64,000 bases of DNA. It comes from Serpula lacrymans var. lacrymans S7.9. Lineage: Eukaryota > Basidiomycota > Agaricomycetes > Boletales > Serpulaceae. Below are positions 12,159 through 23,000 of this stretch, one piece after another. The notes beneath the pieces were generated by a model, which did no database searches, was not told the DNA's origin, and worked only from the letters and a program-made list of their open reading frames with translations. Each line of letters starts with the position of its first letter. The stretch's first letter is position 1. The stretch is from positions 380,060 to 444,059 of the forward strand of contig NW_006763309.1 of assembly GCF_000218685.1 (NCBI RefSeq), in the 5' to 3' direction. The translations under genes were made by a program, and so were the position numbers.

Positions 12159-15100
12159 ATGCGGGTCTTCAAGCCCACAGCAGCGAGCCAGATGGCCTAC
12201 CACCGTGGCCTGGGGCTGCTGTCTAACGTCGCTGCTACGGGCAGATCAGTCGGTTGTCATCGCATTCTGACACCAAGAGCATCGATCGCAAAGCAATCCA
12301 ACCGTATTTATGGCCTGCGCTCCTTGCACACGTCCTTACCTCGTCGGGAAGTAGCTCAAACCACGGATGCTGAAGCAAAGAAAGATCCTGGTATGTCCAA
12401 TCGAACATATACCCTACAAGCCCTGCATATATCTCGTTGATCACATGGCACGCAGGTACCCCTTACTCTTCTTTGGTCGTCGGTGTGCCACGAGAAATAT
12501 ATCCCAACGAACGACGAGTCTCGTTAACCCCGCAGAATGTGGCGCTTCTTCGAAAGAAGGGTTTCGAGAAGGTATTCATCGAAAGTAATGCTGGCGCACA
12601 AGCACAGTTCTTGGACGAAGACTACACTGCAGCAGGCGCAACTATCGTGTCTCGAGAAGAGCTATATACCAACACTGATATTATGCTTAAAGTTCGACCT
12701 CCAGTAAACGAAGAAGAGGCCACACAAGTCAAACAAAACAGCACCATCATCTCTTTCTTATACCCGGCCCAGAATAAATCTATTGTACAGGCATTGGCAT
12801 CGCGTAAAGTTAACGCGTTTGCCATGGACATGATTCCTCGTATTTCTCGTGCACAGACTTTTGACGCGTTGAGGTGATCCAGTCATGTAATCTCCAAGCC
12901 CTGAATTTGTAGTGACGATCGTTTCCCACTAGTTCAATGGCCAACATCGCTGGTTATAAAGCTGTTCTAGAAGCATCAAATCACTTTGGCAGATTCCTTA
13001 CAGGTCAGGTTACAGCAGCTGGGTGAGTTTTCCAATCCTACAAATGGCTTATTGGGTCCATAGTACTCAATCTTTTTTTCCATCAGAAAGGTACAAATGA
13101 AGTTATCTCACGTCTGATGGAATGCTTATTTGCAAAAAGATACCTCCAGGAAAGGTTCTTGTTATTGGCGCTGGTGTTGCAGGTCTTAGCGCAATTGCCA
13201 CTGTAAGCATAGTTTATATAAAACCCTCGATATATCCATTGACATATATGATTCAGGCCCGTCGAATGGGTGCTATCGTGCGTGGATTCGATACAAGATC
13301 CGCAGCTCGTGAGCAGGTCCAGTCGCTTGGTGCAGAGTTCCTCGAAGTATCTATTCAAGAAGAGGGAGGAGGCGCCGGTGGCTATGCTCGCGAAATGTCC
13401 AAGGAATTTATCGATGCGGAAATGGCACTTTTCATGGAACAATGCAAGGATGTGGACATCGTCATTACCACGGTATGCGCACGAATGTCCCATTCTTACC
13501 AATTGCACAGCATCTCACGAGAGCTCACCCCTAGGCTCTTATTCCGGGTAGACCAGCGCCTAAATTGATTAAACACGAGGCTAGTCACTGTCAGGGGTTC
13601 TCGAGATTGCTCAGCTAACAATAGATATACAGATGATTTCTGCTATGAAGCAAGGATCGGTCGTCGTTGATGTGCGTTCTTCATATTATATAGCTAAACA
13701 TAAACCTTAGCATGCATTTGCTTTTGCTTTTGCATCGATATAGTTGGCTGCTGAAGCCGGTGGAAATTGCGAAGCTACAATTCCAGGAGAGCTGGTGGTT
13801 GATCGCGGTGTTACAGTCATTGGTTAGTGATAGGTATTTGTAATCCAGCATTCAATACTGATACTGAGATGTAGGTTATACTGACCTTCCTTCAAGGCTT
13901 CCTACCCAGTCATCTACGCTTTACTCCAACAACATTACGAAGTTCCTATTGTCTATGGGAGAGGATAAACATTTCTCCATAAACTTGACTGATGAAGTAG
14001 TTCGTGGATCTATCGTTGTTCATAATGGCGACCTTTTGCCACCTGCACCGCGTCCAGCTCCTCCTCCGACCATGACACCAACAACGCCGGCCAAACTGGA
14101 AGAGGCAGCAGCCGTTGTTGCGATAACGCCATGGCAAAAGGCCTCACGTGAAGTGGCTACCGTTACCGCTAGCATGGGATCAGTCATCGCGCTTGGAAAG
14201 TTGACTGGTACAGCATTCATGGCGAACTTTTTCACTTTCGGCCTTGCTGGATTGGTAGGCTATCGCGTCGTATGGGGCGTAGCACCTGCTTTGCACTCCC
14301 CATTGATGTCTGTCACCAATGCTATTTCAGGTATAGTTTCTATGATATTATATTATGACTTGTGACATTGACATCTTATTAGGCATGGTTGGAATCGGTG
14401 GTCTGTTTGTCATGGGAGGAGGGTATTTTCCAGGAACTGTCCCTCAGGTTTTAGGTGCTCTGTCTGTATTGCTAGCAAGTGTAAACGTAGCAGGAGGTTT
14501 TGTCATCACAAAGCGAATGCTAGACATGTTCAAGAGTCAGCCACTTGTTTCTTATGTTCTATCAATTCTCATTTGTTTTCCCAGGACCCACTGACCCTCC
14601 CGAGTACTCCTGGCTTTATGCGGTGCCCGCTGTTGTGTTCACAGGGGGTTTCTTGGCCGCCGCAAGTACAGGCATGGCAGGCCTCGTGCAAGCAGGATAC
14701 CTGACAAGCAGTATACTATGTATAGGTTTGTTGGTCTGCCACGACTTGCTGATAAACCACGACTTACGTTCTTGGTCTCAGGGTCTCTCTCGGGTCTTGC
14801 CTCGCAGACAACTGCTCGTCAGGGTAATGCATTGGGAATATTGGGTGTTGGATCTGGTATTCTTGCTTCATTGGCAGCTGTAGGCTTTCCTCCTGCTGTT
14901 CTGGTACAATTTGCGGGTGTCTCGGCAGTCGGGGCCACAATTGGTTCCATCATTGGGAGGCGAATTACTGCTACGGAACTTCCGCAGATGGTAGCTGCTC
15001 TTCATTCCGTTGTCGGTTTAGCGGCGGTCTTTACTAGTATCGGGAGTGTCATTGCTGATCCTTCACACATTTCTACACTGCACATGGTGACTGCATATTT

Positions 15101-16570
15101 GGGAGTCTTAATCGGTGAAAAAAATCATTATAGTCCTTGTTGATAGTTCTAATATTGTTCTAGGTGGAATTACGTTTACCGGTTCTATCGTCGCCTTTCT
15201 GAAATTGGCCGGACGTATGTCATCAAAACCCTTGATGATGCCTGGGCGACATTTGATCAACGGTTCATTGCTGGGGGCAAATGTGCTTACTATGGCCGGA
15301 TTTGTTGCTGCCGCCCCGACTGTACCGCTCGTCGCAGCAGGCTATCTAGGTGCAAACGCGATCTTGAGTTTCATTAAGGGATTTACTACCACGGCTGCTA
15401 TAGGAGGAGCAGACATGCGTGAGCACAGCTCATAATACGTCACTCGAGTTAAACTCAAGTTAGACAACTGCAGCCGTCGTCATTACTGTTCTAAACGCAT
15501 ATTCTGGATTCGCTCTTGTGGCGGAAGGTAAGCTTATTATTTGACGTCTGCCAAGGCGCTGCTAGCTCATGAAATGTGACAGGATTCATGCTCGATAATC
15601 CTCTTCTTACCACAGTAGGGTCGCTGATTGGTGTCAGTGGCTCGATTCTGTCATACATTATGGTAACGTTTTCTTAGCCTGCCAAGTATTCCATCAAATG
15701 ACACTGACTTGTCCGGAAGTGTGTTGCCATGAATAGGTCACTAACGAATGTCCTATTTGGGGGTATCGGCACGGTAGCTCCCTCGGAGACCCGCGAGATG
15801 GAAGGGGCAATCACAAAGACGACTGTGGATGACACTGTAGAAGCACTTAACAATGCCGACAATGTGATATTGGTCAGTAAATGATTGTGACGTTCTCAAT
15901 GTGGGCGCCTCACACTAATTTTTTATTTTCAGGTTGTGGGATATGGCATGGCTGTAGCGAAGGCTCAATATGCTATTTCAGAAATATGCACCATGCTCAA
16001 GGCAAAAGGCATCAACGTCCGATTCGCAATACACCCTGTCGCCGGACGCATGCCAGGTCAATGTAACGTACTACTCGCAGAGGCGTCCGTCCCATACGAT
16101 AGTAAGTTCTCCCAAATCCCTCATGATGTTGCAGAAGTAAACATGGTACTCTCATATCAGTCGTTCTGGAGATGGACGAGATCAACGATGACTTCAAGGA
16201 TACTGATGTTACGCTTGTGATTGGTGCGAATGACACAGTTAATCCCATCGCATTGGAACCTGGATCTCCCATCGCTGGCATGCCGGTCTTGCAGGCGTGG
16301 AAGAGTAAACAAGTGATTGTGATGAAGCGAGGAATGGCTAGTGGATACGGTCAGTGTTTGCTTGCAATGCTACACCATGTGTTATTCACTCAATGTTCCT
16401 TTCAGCGGATGTGCCCAACCCCATGTTTTATATGCCGGGCACCAAGATGCTGTTTGGTGATGCGAAAGATAGTTGCGATGGTAAGTCTCCAAAACTTGAA
16501 ACATTTTATGGGGGTCATGATTACCAACTATCTTACAGCTATCAAGAGAGGTTTGGAAGCTAGGGGATGA
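12159..16570 (+). CDS. NNT: Mitochondrial NAD(P) transhydrogenase, proton-translocating
   Basis: Inner-membrane enzyme that uses the proton gradient to reduce NADP+ with NADH. A long Arg/Ser-rich presequence ([14 protein letters not shown]) suits mitochondrial import. Domain I follows ([23 protein letters not shown] fingerprint [40 protein letters not shown]), then the membrane domain II ([36 protein letters not shown]) and NADP-binding domain III ([56 protein letters not shown]), ending [10 protein letters not shown]. All three domains sit in one polypeptide of roughly 1,060 residues, as in animals. Many introns; two are unusual: a 4-nt microexon AAAG at 13087-13090 and a GC-AG intron at 13580-13632. 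No frameshift or missing motif was found. Confidence 0.96.
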
Positions 16571-17031
16571 ACCTCTGCCCGGAGGTGTATATATGTGTAA
16601 ACTGATCGAGGGACTTTGTAATCACATAGGCCACAGTAAATATTGTAATATATCACGCTGCATATCGTGACTACGCCGAAAGTACAATTAGAGGATTGTG
16701 GGCGAATAGGAGATCATGCTTTCTGTATTATGAAAGTTCAAATGGAGGGGAGTAAATATGGGCGAAGAGAGGTCCACAAACTGATCAATAATCGTCCAGG
16801 GTCTGTAAGGCAGGTAGGTGTGAGAAGAAAGACTGGAAGCTGAACAAGTCGGAAATGTCTGGTGCTAAGCACAAGGGTAAAATTCCAGGGAACCCCACAA
16901 ACGACAACAGTCCGGTAAGGCCGAGACTAGATGGTATCCCGTAAGTTACTGGAAAAGTCCATACATCACAAAGGGTAGGTCCATCAGGCCACAATGTCGA
17001 TCGTAACAAATCGGTATTCGATGTGCTAGCA
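16571..17031. other. Convergent 3' region, no gene seen
   Basis: This gap lies between NNT and the nucleotide-sugar transporter. A minus-strand frame at 16785-17009 has hydrophobic runs but no family resemblance and sits in the expected 3' UTR of the transporter, so it is not called. Confidence 0.45.
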
Positions 17032-18439
17032 TCAATTCTTGTTTGCGCTACCGAGTGCTTGCCAGACGGGGTTTGTGCTGCGCCCTGGCTGGTTATAAAG
17101 CCAAGTAGCGATCAACACGACAACGGACCCCAGGATGAACGTGAATGTGATTTGGAAATCGAAAAGCGCAACAGACGCTAGGAATGAAATGACGATACTA
17201 AGACTCGTTGCGAAGCCCTTGAGGATATTATCCGAATACTTGATGACCATGGCAGTCACCAAACCACCGAATACTTGTATAGCCACCGTAGCCCAAGCCC
17301 AAGCACCGAAATTGACGAAAAGTGAGCCTAGGATTCCAGAGGTGGAAGAACTTGATAGTACGATGGGAACTAGGGCAGGGAGCAAAGAGAAGGCAGATAG
17401 TTGGACGTTGCGTATCCAGAGGTCGGCTTGAGAGTTCTTTAGGACCATCTCAAAGTAAACCCCTGCAAGACCCGAAGTAAAGCATGCGGCCATTACGGCC
17501 ATAAAGCCTTTAAGGGCATTCATAGAGTTCCCGTGGAACAATAATGAAGACGATGCGTTCGCTATATCACCTCCTGTGGTCTGTATTTGCACGATACCGA
17601 CTCCAATAGCAAGGAAGAAAAGAGCAAGCCATTGACTGGCGCTGAGCTGCTTGCGTAGGAGGAGCACAGAGAAGGCGGCAGTTGTAAGGATTTTCATTTG
17701 ATAGCTGACTTGAAACGTCGCTGCTTCTAAATTTGTGGCTGCAATATACTGAAGATTATTTTGAATGACTAGTGAAATGGCTGTTAGATGATGACCATGT
17801 AAGCTGCCAAATGACGACCAACCGTATAGAATTGCGGGTATGGACAGTTTCCAACAATCGGCGCTAAACACTTCACGACCTAGTCTGCGGAATCGTAGGA
17901 GCACCTTGACGGGATGCCAGAAGCGTACGTTGGTGAGGCTGGGCTGTGGTGCATCCGAAGTATGCGATGTTGCGCGGTCTATGCGGGTAAAAGCGATAGC
18001 AAGGGATATCGATCCTTTCAGTACTTCATTTAAAAGGACTGCCGTAGGTGCTGAATAGGATTCAGACGGGGGTATGGAGACGCGGGAATAGTGCATTATG
18101 AGCGTTAAAAGAGAGTTCTGGACAGCCAATGTCACAAGACTGATAAGAGGGGCGATGTCAGTTCGCAGTTTACACGTTGCTGGGTGAGCAGAGTAACGAT
18201 TGAAAGCGATAGAAGGTAGATGAAGTACGCTATGACCGCCTCTTCCACTGGACCGTATTGTCAAGGTCCCTTTGTACGAGGAAGACTAGAACAGCAAATA
18301 GATAGCATATAGCCACTTACGAGATGTATTTGAGTTGAATACCGCATAACGAGGGGGGAGGAGGAGTATCTGCTGGCAGCAGGCCTAGTTCCTCGTATTC
18401 GATGTCGCTATCGCTGGTTGATTTTGCGGTGAGGGCCAT
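17032..18439 (-). CDS. Golgi nucleotide-sugar transporter (SLC35A, UDP-galactose/UDP-GlcNAc type)
   Basis: Antiporter that brings nucleotide sugars into the Golgi lumen in exchange for NMP. Exon 1 encodes an acidic tail (SDSDIEYEELGLLPADTPPP) and GIQLKYIS, which splices to LVTLAVQNSLLTLIMHYSR, the family's first TM. Family motifs follow: PAILYGWSSFGSL..., VIQNNLQYIAATNLEAATFQ, VSYQMKILTTAAFSVLLLRK, LAGVYFEMVLKNS, VKYSDNILKGFATSLSI-like (here VIKYSDNILKGFATSLSIVI) and a basic-poor tail NPVWQALGSANKN. About ten hydrophobic helices are visible. Only one intron is evident (about 18141-18321). An in-frame upstream start at 18514 would add 25 residues, but the ATG at 18437-18439 gives the usual short cytosolic N-terminus. 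The exact sugar is not decided. Confidence 0.92.
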
Positions 18440-19228
18440 GTCGTCGACGCAGTTGACGATGAGCAGAGGGTGGGGGTATAAGAGAACGTGAGGGGTATCC
18501 TGCTCGTATAACAACCAGTTGACAGGCCTAAACTGTATAGCCTGCGAGAAAACAATCCGCAGCTCTCTCTCTGCCCCACCAGTGTTCTTTTGACCATTCC
18601 CACGCCTTCCATATTAAGAAATCTACAAAAACAGTCTATAGCTCCACTGGCCTCCGAGCAACAGAAACACATCAGGTTTGTTTCAGTACAAGCGCGCGCC
18701 CGATAGCACTTTCTTATGAGAATACATGTATGACTGCGTGCATTATACTCCGATAAGCCTCATTGTTTCGGTGACGAGGCGGCGTGTCAGCCTCTAACCA
18801 GGAGTGCCATTATCTCTGCGTCGTATATTTAGGAACGGTGATCATGATGTGGTCGGTATCCTTCTTCGGCATATGAATTTCAATAAACACCTCATTTCAA
18901 GGCAAGATGACGGGCATATCAATACAATGTCCACAAACCTAATTAATCATCGTCTTCTGAAGCCCCATTGAGTCCGCTTAGCAGAGACCGTCACCAAGCT
19001 TCACATCTCTATCCACCTCCTGATTTGTGGAGACTTGAAGACGACGTTGCTCCACCAGCACAGCGACCGTCATCAGCTTGCCGTCAGACTCGATAATTCG
19101 GGATGGAAGTGCGGAAATAATTCCTAGAGTATGACAGACGGATCATATGCATAGGGGAAAGCACATCGGGACGAACAGATAAAAAATGGAGGGGATGGCA
19201 TGTCGATTAGCGGTTTTCAACTAAAGAT
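18440..19228. other. Intergenic, NST promoter to adenylate kinase 3' end
   Basis: Most of this 789 bp gap has only short frames. A stretch with coding-like codon use, on the minus strand at 18978-19123, is listed separately. No RNA gene was recognised. Confidence 0.4.
18978..19123 (-). other. Possible small exon or micro-ORF of unknown identity
   Basis: On the minus strand a splice-acceptor-like tactctag is followed by 48 open codons reading ALPSRIIESDGKLMTVAVLV and on to VDRDVKLGDGLC, then TAA at 18978-18980. Codon use is G/C-ending, like the real genes around it. An internal ATG at 19071-19073 would give a 31-residue peptide. No upstream exon was identified, and it lies just beyond the adenylate kinase stop. 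It could be a terminal exon of an alternative transcript, a tiny gene, or chance. Confidence 0.25.
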
Positions 19229-20356
19229 TTACTTCTGCGTGGTGGCCATGCTCTCATTCGTCAAGAAAACATTACCAAGACCATGTCGTTTCTTCGCCGT
19301 GCTTAGCTCCCTAACATTTGGAAACGATCCGCGTACCAAGGCCTCAAGCTTGGGCCAAATCTCGTCCGAGGTTTCACCTCGCAATGAAACAAGGCGTGTG
19401 GCGGAGGAGCTCCCATAATACGAAAGTAGTGGAGAAGTATTCACGTAAAATTGTGTCAGTCTACGTGCAAACACATCCTGTCGTTGTGAAACATGTGGTC
19501 AACGTCTAATCATCCAATGAAAGATCGGTACGTACAGGATTATCGTCAGGGCGTTTGATTAATGGTTCGCCGGTCTCGTCATCATAACCGGCAACTTTCG
19601 GCCTATTATAAGACAAGTTATACACTCGACCTGAAGATGGGTGTATCCATCGGTCTGTGATACGGCCAAGAATAACATCATCTGGTACATCGAGGTGCAC
19701 CACCAAACTCAGAGGTGTGTTTCGCTTCCTGTGATATCAATAGTCAGTGCTTTCGTTTACTTGATACTAACAAACTGTACTAACTGAAGATGGGTATCAA
19801 GAAGCTTCCCTTGATCTAGAGTGCGAGGAAAGCCGTCCAAAATCCAATGCTAGATTGACTATGAGTTTGAGAGTGATGGTGAAGACGAGTCTCATACCTT
19901 GTTATCTAATATATCCAGCTTGCTACTAACCACTTTGAGCATGACGTCGTCAGGGAGAAGACCGCCCTGTGCTACGATACTGTCTGCCAAGCGTCCTACC
20001 TCCGTTCTAGATGGAAACGTTCGTGAATAGATTTACCACAAGGTGATGAAGATGGAACAGTACCTATCAGCGATATGCTGCCTTAGCAAATCCCCAGTGG
20101 AGAGCGTCAAGATATTGAAGTTCTTAACTAGTCGTGCTGACAAGGTACCTTTGCCAGCACCAGGCTTCCCGAATATCAGCATACGCAAGACTTTTTTCTC
20201 GCCATGCTCGTTCGATGAACCCGTGTCCGCTCGAACACTGTTATGGAAGAGGGGGGAAGCCTTCAGACAGCTTGCAGAATGCGAAAACGACCTTGCTGAG
20301 CGAGAGGAATAGATTGCAAAGTGAAAGGCACGGGGACAGACATGGAGAGGGACCAT
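19229..20356 (-). CDS. ADK2: Mitochondrial adenylate kinase (GTP:AMP phosphotransferase type)
   Basis: Transfers phosphate between NTP and AMP, probably in the mitochondrial matrix. The N-terminus is Arg/Ser-rich ([20 protein letters not shown]), a likely targeting sequence. The kinase core follows: P-loop [20 protein letters not shown]-binding [35 protein letters not shown], and the LID beginning [20 protein letters not shown], which lacks the four zinc-binding Cys, then [15 protein letters not shown]. The LID and the [11 protein letters not shown] stretch match AK3/Adk2 enzymes. The C-terminus is extended by about 25 residues after the usual end. At least four short introns. The symbol is by family analogy with yeast. 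Confidence 0.92.
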
Positions 20357-20828
20357 AGTGCAATAAACTGGACTGGAGAGGGGTGACTGGTGGGGTATGA
20401 CTTAAAAACAGGAAAGTATATGTCTTTAAGCACTAGAAGCTGTGAAGTATAGCCCCTCCGCGGATTGGATGAGTCAAGAGCTGGTCGTTCGATTTTCGAA
20501 TATTGATGGATCAATTCGTGATTTATTGGGGAAACCCAACAAAAAGTCAAAAGTCAAAATAAGAACTGGGGCACGGATATGATATAAAGTCGTCGCAGAG
20601 GCAGAAACAGAAGAGACGGCGCCAACAGCCAATGTCGGACGACGTCCTCCAGCGGCGTTAGCGTCGAGAGTATGAACAGCGAACCAAAAGCGCACGCGCG
20701 GCTTTATGAAGACGGCCGCATACTCCAGTCACTTTTATTAGTGGCTGTGATCACCTGTCATCCTAATTATGCAATTTTGCTGACATGGATGCGCATATGT
20801 TATTCTAGGCGAGTCGAGAACGGGCACT
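20357..20828. other. Intergenic, adenylate kinase promoter
   Basis: This is the upstream region of the adenylate kinase and downstream region of the Coq11-like gene, both on the minus strand. Only short shadow frames are present; no site was recognised with confidence. Confidence 0.45.
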
Positions 20829-22102
20829 TCACAATGCCTCTTTTAATGTACTCTCCCCCTTCTCTTTCCATCCTATCAGCTCTCTCATTCTGCGTACTCC
20901 TACCACACCTTCCACGTCCTTAGAAGGATCAAGAGCAACGCAGACAGCCTCAGCTACATGCTCGACGTGGATTGGTGGAATGGTCAAAGCATTCGCCATA
21001 GAATCCAAAGGTGAGGAAGAACCGAATGACGTTGATGACGAAGGGAAAGCAGACCCTAGTGATCTCAGGATGTTTGAAGGCGTTGGGAAACCTGACGGCA
21101 CGTTCGCATGCAAAGTTGCAGACAGGTCGATAAGAGTAGCAGCTGGTGTTGTCAGAGGTCGTAGATGTGCATGGTAAACCAGACCTGTACCGTAGTCAAG
21201 TTCTGTCAGTTAACCTTGTAATGAACATCGAATATCATACTTGGTCTTATGTGCACACTCTTGTAATCTGGTTTTCCCATCATTAGTTGGTCTATTCGCT
21301 GCTCTGCCTCGCGTTTGGTTTCAATGTATCGAGCGGAAATTAGAGGTCGAAATATATCTATATCTTCTGCGGAAATGTACACAAATGGACGTGCACCAGT
21401 GGTTTCAACTGTCGGTGTACTCGAGACGAAGCTTTCGCAAACACACAGAGCTAGTAATAAATGATGATCAGCATATCCTGTACCAAAAGCATCTAAACGC
21501 GACACTACGTACCAGAATCACGATTCAGTACCTCGTAACTGCCTGACTGTCCTTGCTCACTGCCTTGTTCGAGAGGATTCGTTGAACCTGCTATGGACTG
21601 GTCTAAGAAAGTCCTCACGAGACCTAATACATCTCCATTCGCCATAGCTGCCTTGTAACGAACATCCTCCAGAAGGGTACCCAAAGTATGGACTACAGCA
21701 TGGACCTCAGGCAGTATATGCTCGTAAGTCTCTGGTCTTAGTGCATCGGCTTTTTGCCATTCGACCTGGAAGAAAAGGTTTAGAGACGAAGGCGCGTGTT
21801 GAGAAAAGCTGGCCGACCCTAGATGCCCAAGCAGGAGTATGGCCTCTTGGTGTTTGGTATGGTCTTCCTGACGAACTGAGAGAAGAGAGGGAGGCGTCGA
21901 TATGAGAACGAAAGTCATTGGTATTGAAGCTTACCTGATGCTCGTCACTTGCATACCGCGTGCAAGGGCAAGTTTGCATATATGGGAGCCTAGTCCATGT
22001 TGGTTTCTTGAGAACAGGAACTCGTGAGAGACATTCGAGTGTTTGCATACCTATGAACCCATTTCCCCCGACGACGAGAATTTTCTGTAGGATGGGCTCC
22101 AT
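20829..22102 (-). CDS. Coq11-like mitochondrial NAD(P)-binding protein (NDUFA9/SDR family)
   Basis: Atypical short-chain dehydrogenase related to yeast Coq11 (YLR290C), part of the coenzyme Q synthome, and to complex I NDUFA9. The N-terminal Rossmann fingerprint is ILVVGGNGFIG, spliced to S.ICKLALARGMQVTSISSSG, and then WQKADALRPETYEHILPEVH, VVHTLGTLLEDVRYK, FVYISAEDIDIFRPLISARY with IETKREAEQRI, and VHIRPSMIFD. The C-terminal region includes PPIHVEHVAEAVCVAL and ends STLKEAL. The YISAE...YIxTKREAE block and RPxxxFD are the Coq11 hallmarks. Start at 22100-22102, just before the fingerprint. Five or so introns were inferred. It sits close to two other mitochondrial genes. Confidence 0.82.
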
Positions 22103-22521
22103 TTGTTTTAGCTTGGCTCCCTGCCTCGAGATGTGTGTTTGGGAAAACAATCGAGATTCTGTGCAAGGCAACGAAAGCCACCACTGTTACCAGCACTATT
22201 TCATGTTATAAACGCCGACATCATGAGCTTTTCATTCTATAAGAGCATACATGCGTGATGGTGCACCCGTTCAAATTACAAAACTTGCGTCAGGAAGTTC
22301 AAATAAGCAATATTTAATCTTTCAGATATCCCGACATATACTAGCTTAGAATATAGTGAGGTCATCGAACGTGAAGAAGTCTCTAGCTTCCAACCTCCCT
22401 GGAATATCTCTGTGGATGATACATCGACGATGTTCGAGCCAACCCACAACCCAGTGGATTTCCGAGTTTTCCCCTCAAACCTCGTAGCCAATATGCTCGC
22501 CTACACTCTGACACAATATAA
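22103..22521. other. Intergenic, no gene seen
   Basis: This gap separates the Coq11-like start from the Nce101 stop, both minus strand. A 71-codon minus frame (22276-22491) has no family features and lies in the expected Nce101 3' UTR. Confidence 0.45.
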
Positions 22522-22762
22522 TCATTCATTGTGCAGCTTCTCCAACCTTTTGGCTTGCCAGGTGGCCCACTTCCATTGGACTAATGGTGCAAGTCGTCTG
22601 TCTGAAGGTAGAGTATTGCGAGGATTCGTTTCGTACAGATAATAGGCAAGGCAGCCGGTGAATACACCCAATATGGGGTCAACTGCTCTGTAAGTCGGCA
22701 TGAGAGAAAGCATTGCATGAAATCTATATCACGAACCGGGAAACGATAACTGGGTATGCCAT
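22522..22762 (-). CDS. NCE101: Nce101-like small membrane protein
   Basis: Tiny single-pass membrane protein related to yeast Nce101 (non-classical export protein 1), whose molecular role is poorly defined. Two exons, 22739-22762 (24 nt) and 22522-22689, give 63 residues. The protein begins MAYPVIVSRAVDPILGVFTG, continues with CLAYYLYETNPRNTLP and ends AKRLEKLHNE. The alternative is an unspliced start at 22713, which would read MLSLMPTYRAVDP; the spliced form was preferred because a short N-terminal exon ending in SR before the conserved xDPxxGxFTG motif is the family pattern. It is divergent from NAA25, with 238 bp between the start codons. Confidence 0.75.
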
Positions 22763-23000
22763 TGTGACTGACTATGTATGCCTAGTCTGCATGAATAAAT
22801 GTAACAGAACTTGAAGAGAGCAGGAAGGGATAAGACCGGGCATTCGGCGTGTAACGGAGCGGCAACGGACATAAAATGTAAAAAATGTGCCGCACTGACG
22901 CCAACCCCATAAACCGACCAACTGTACAAAAGTTCATCGTCCTTGGTCGTGCTCAGGTGCACACCACATCCCATCTTGTTTTCTAAATCATCTTTTCTGC

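Noticed and set aside
16785..17009. 74-codon minus-strand frame after the nucleotide-sugar transporter
   Set aside because: Lies in the expected 3' UTR; hydrophobic composition alone is not enough.
22276..22491. 71-codon minus-strand frame
   Set aside because: No family features and placed in the likely 3' UTR of NCE101.
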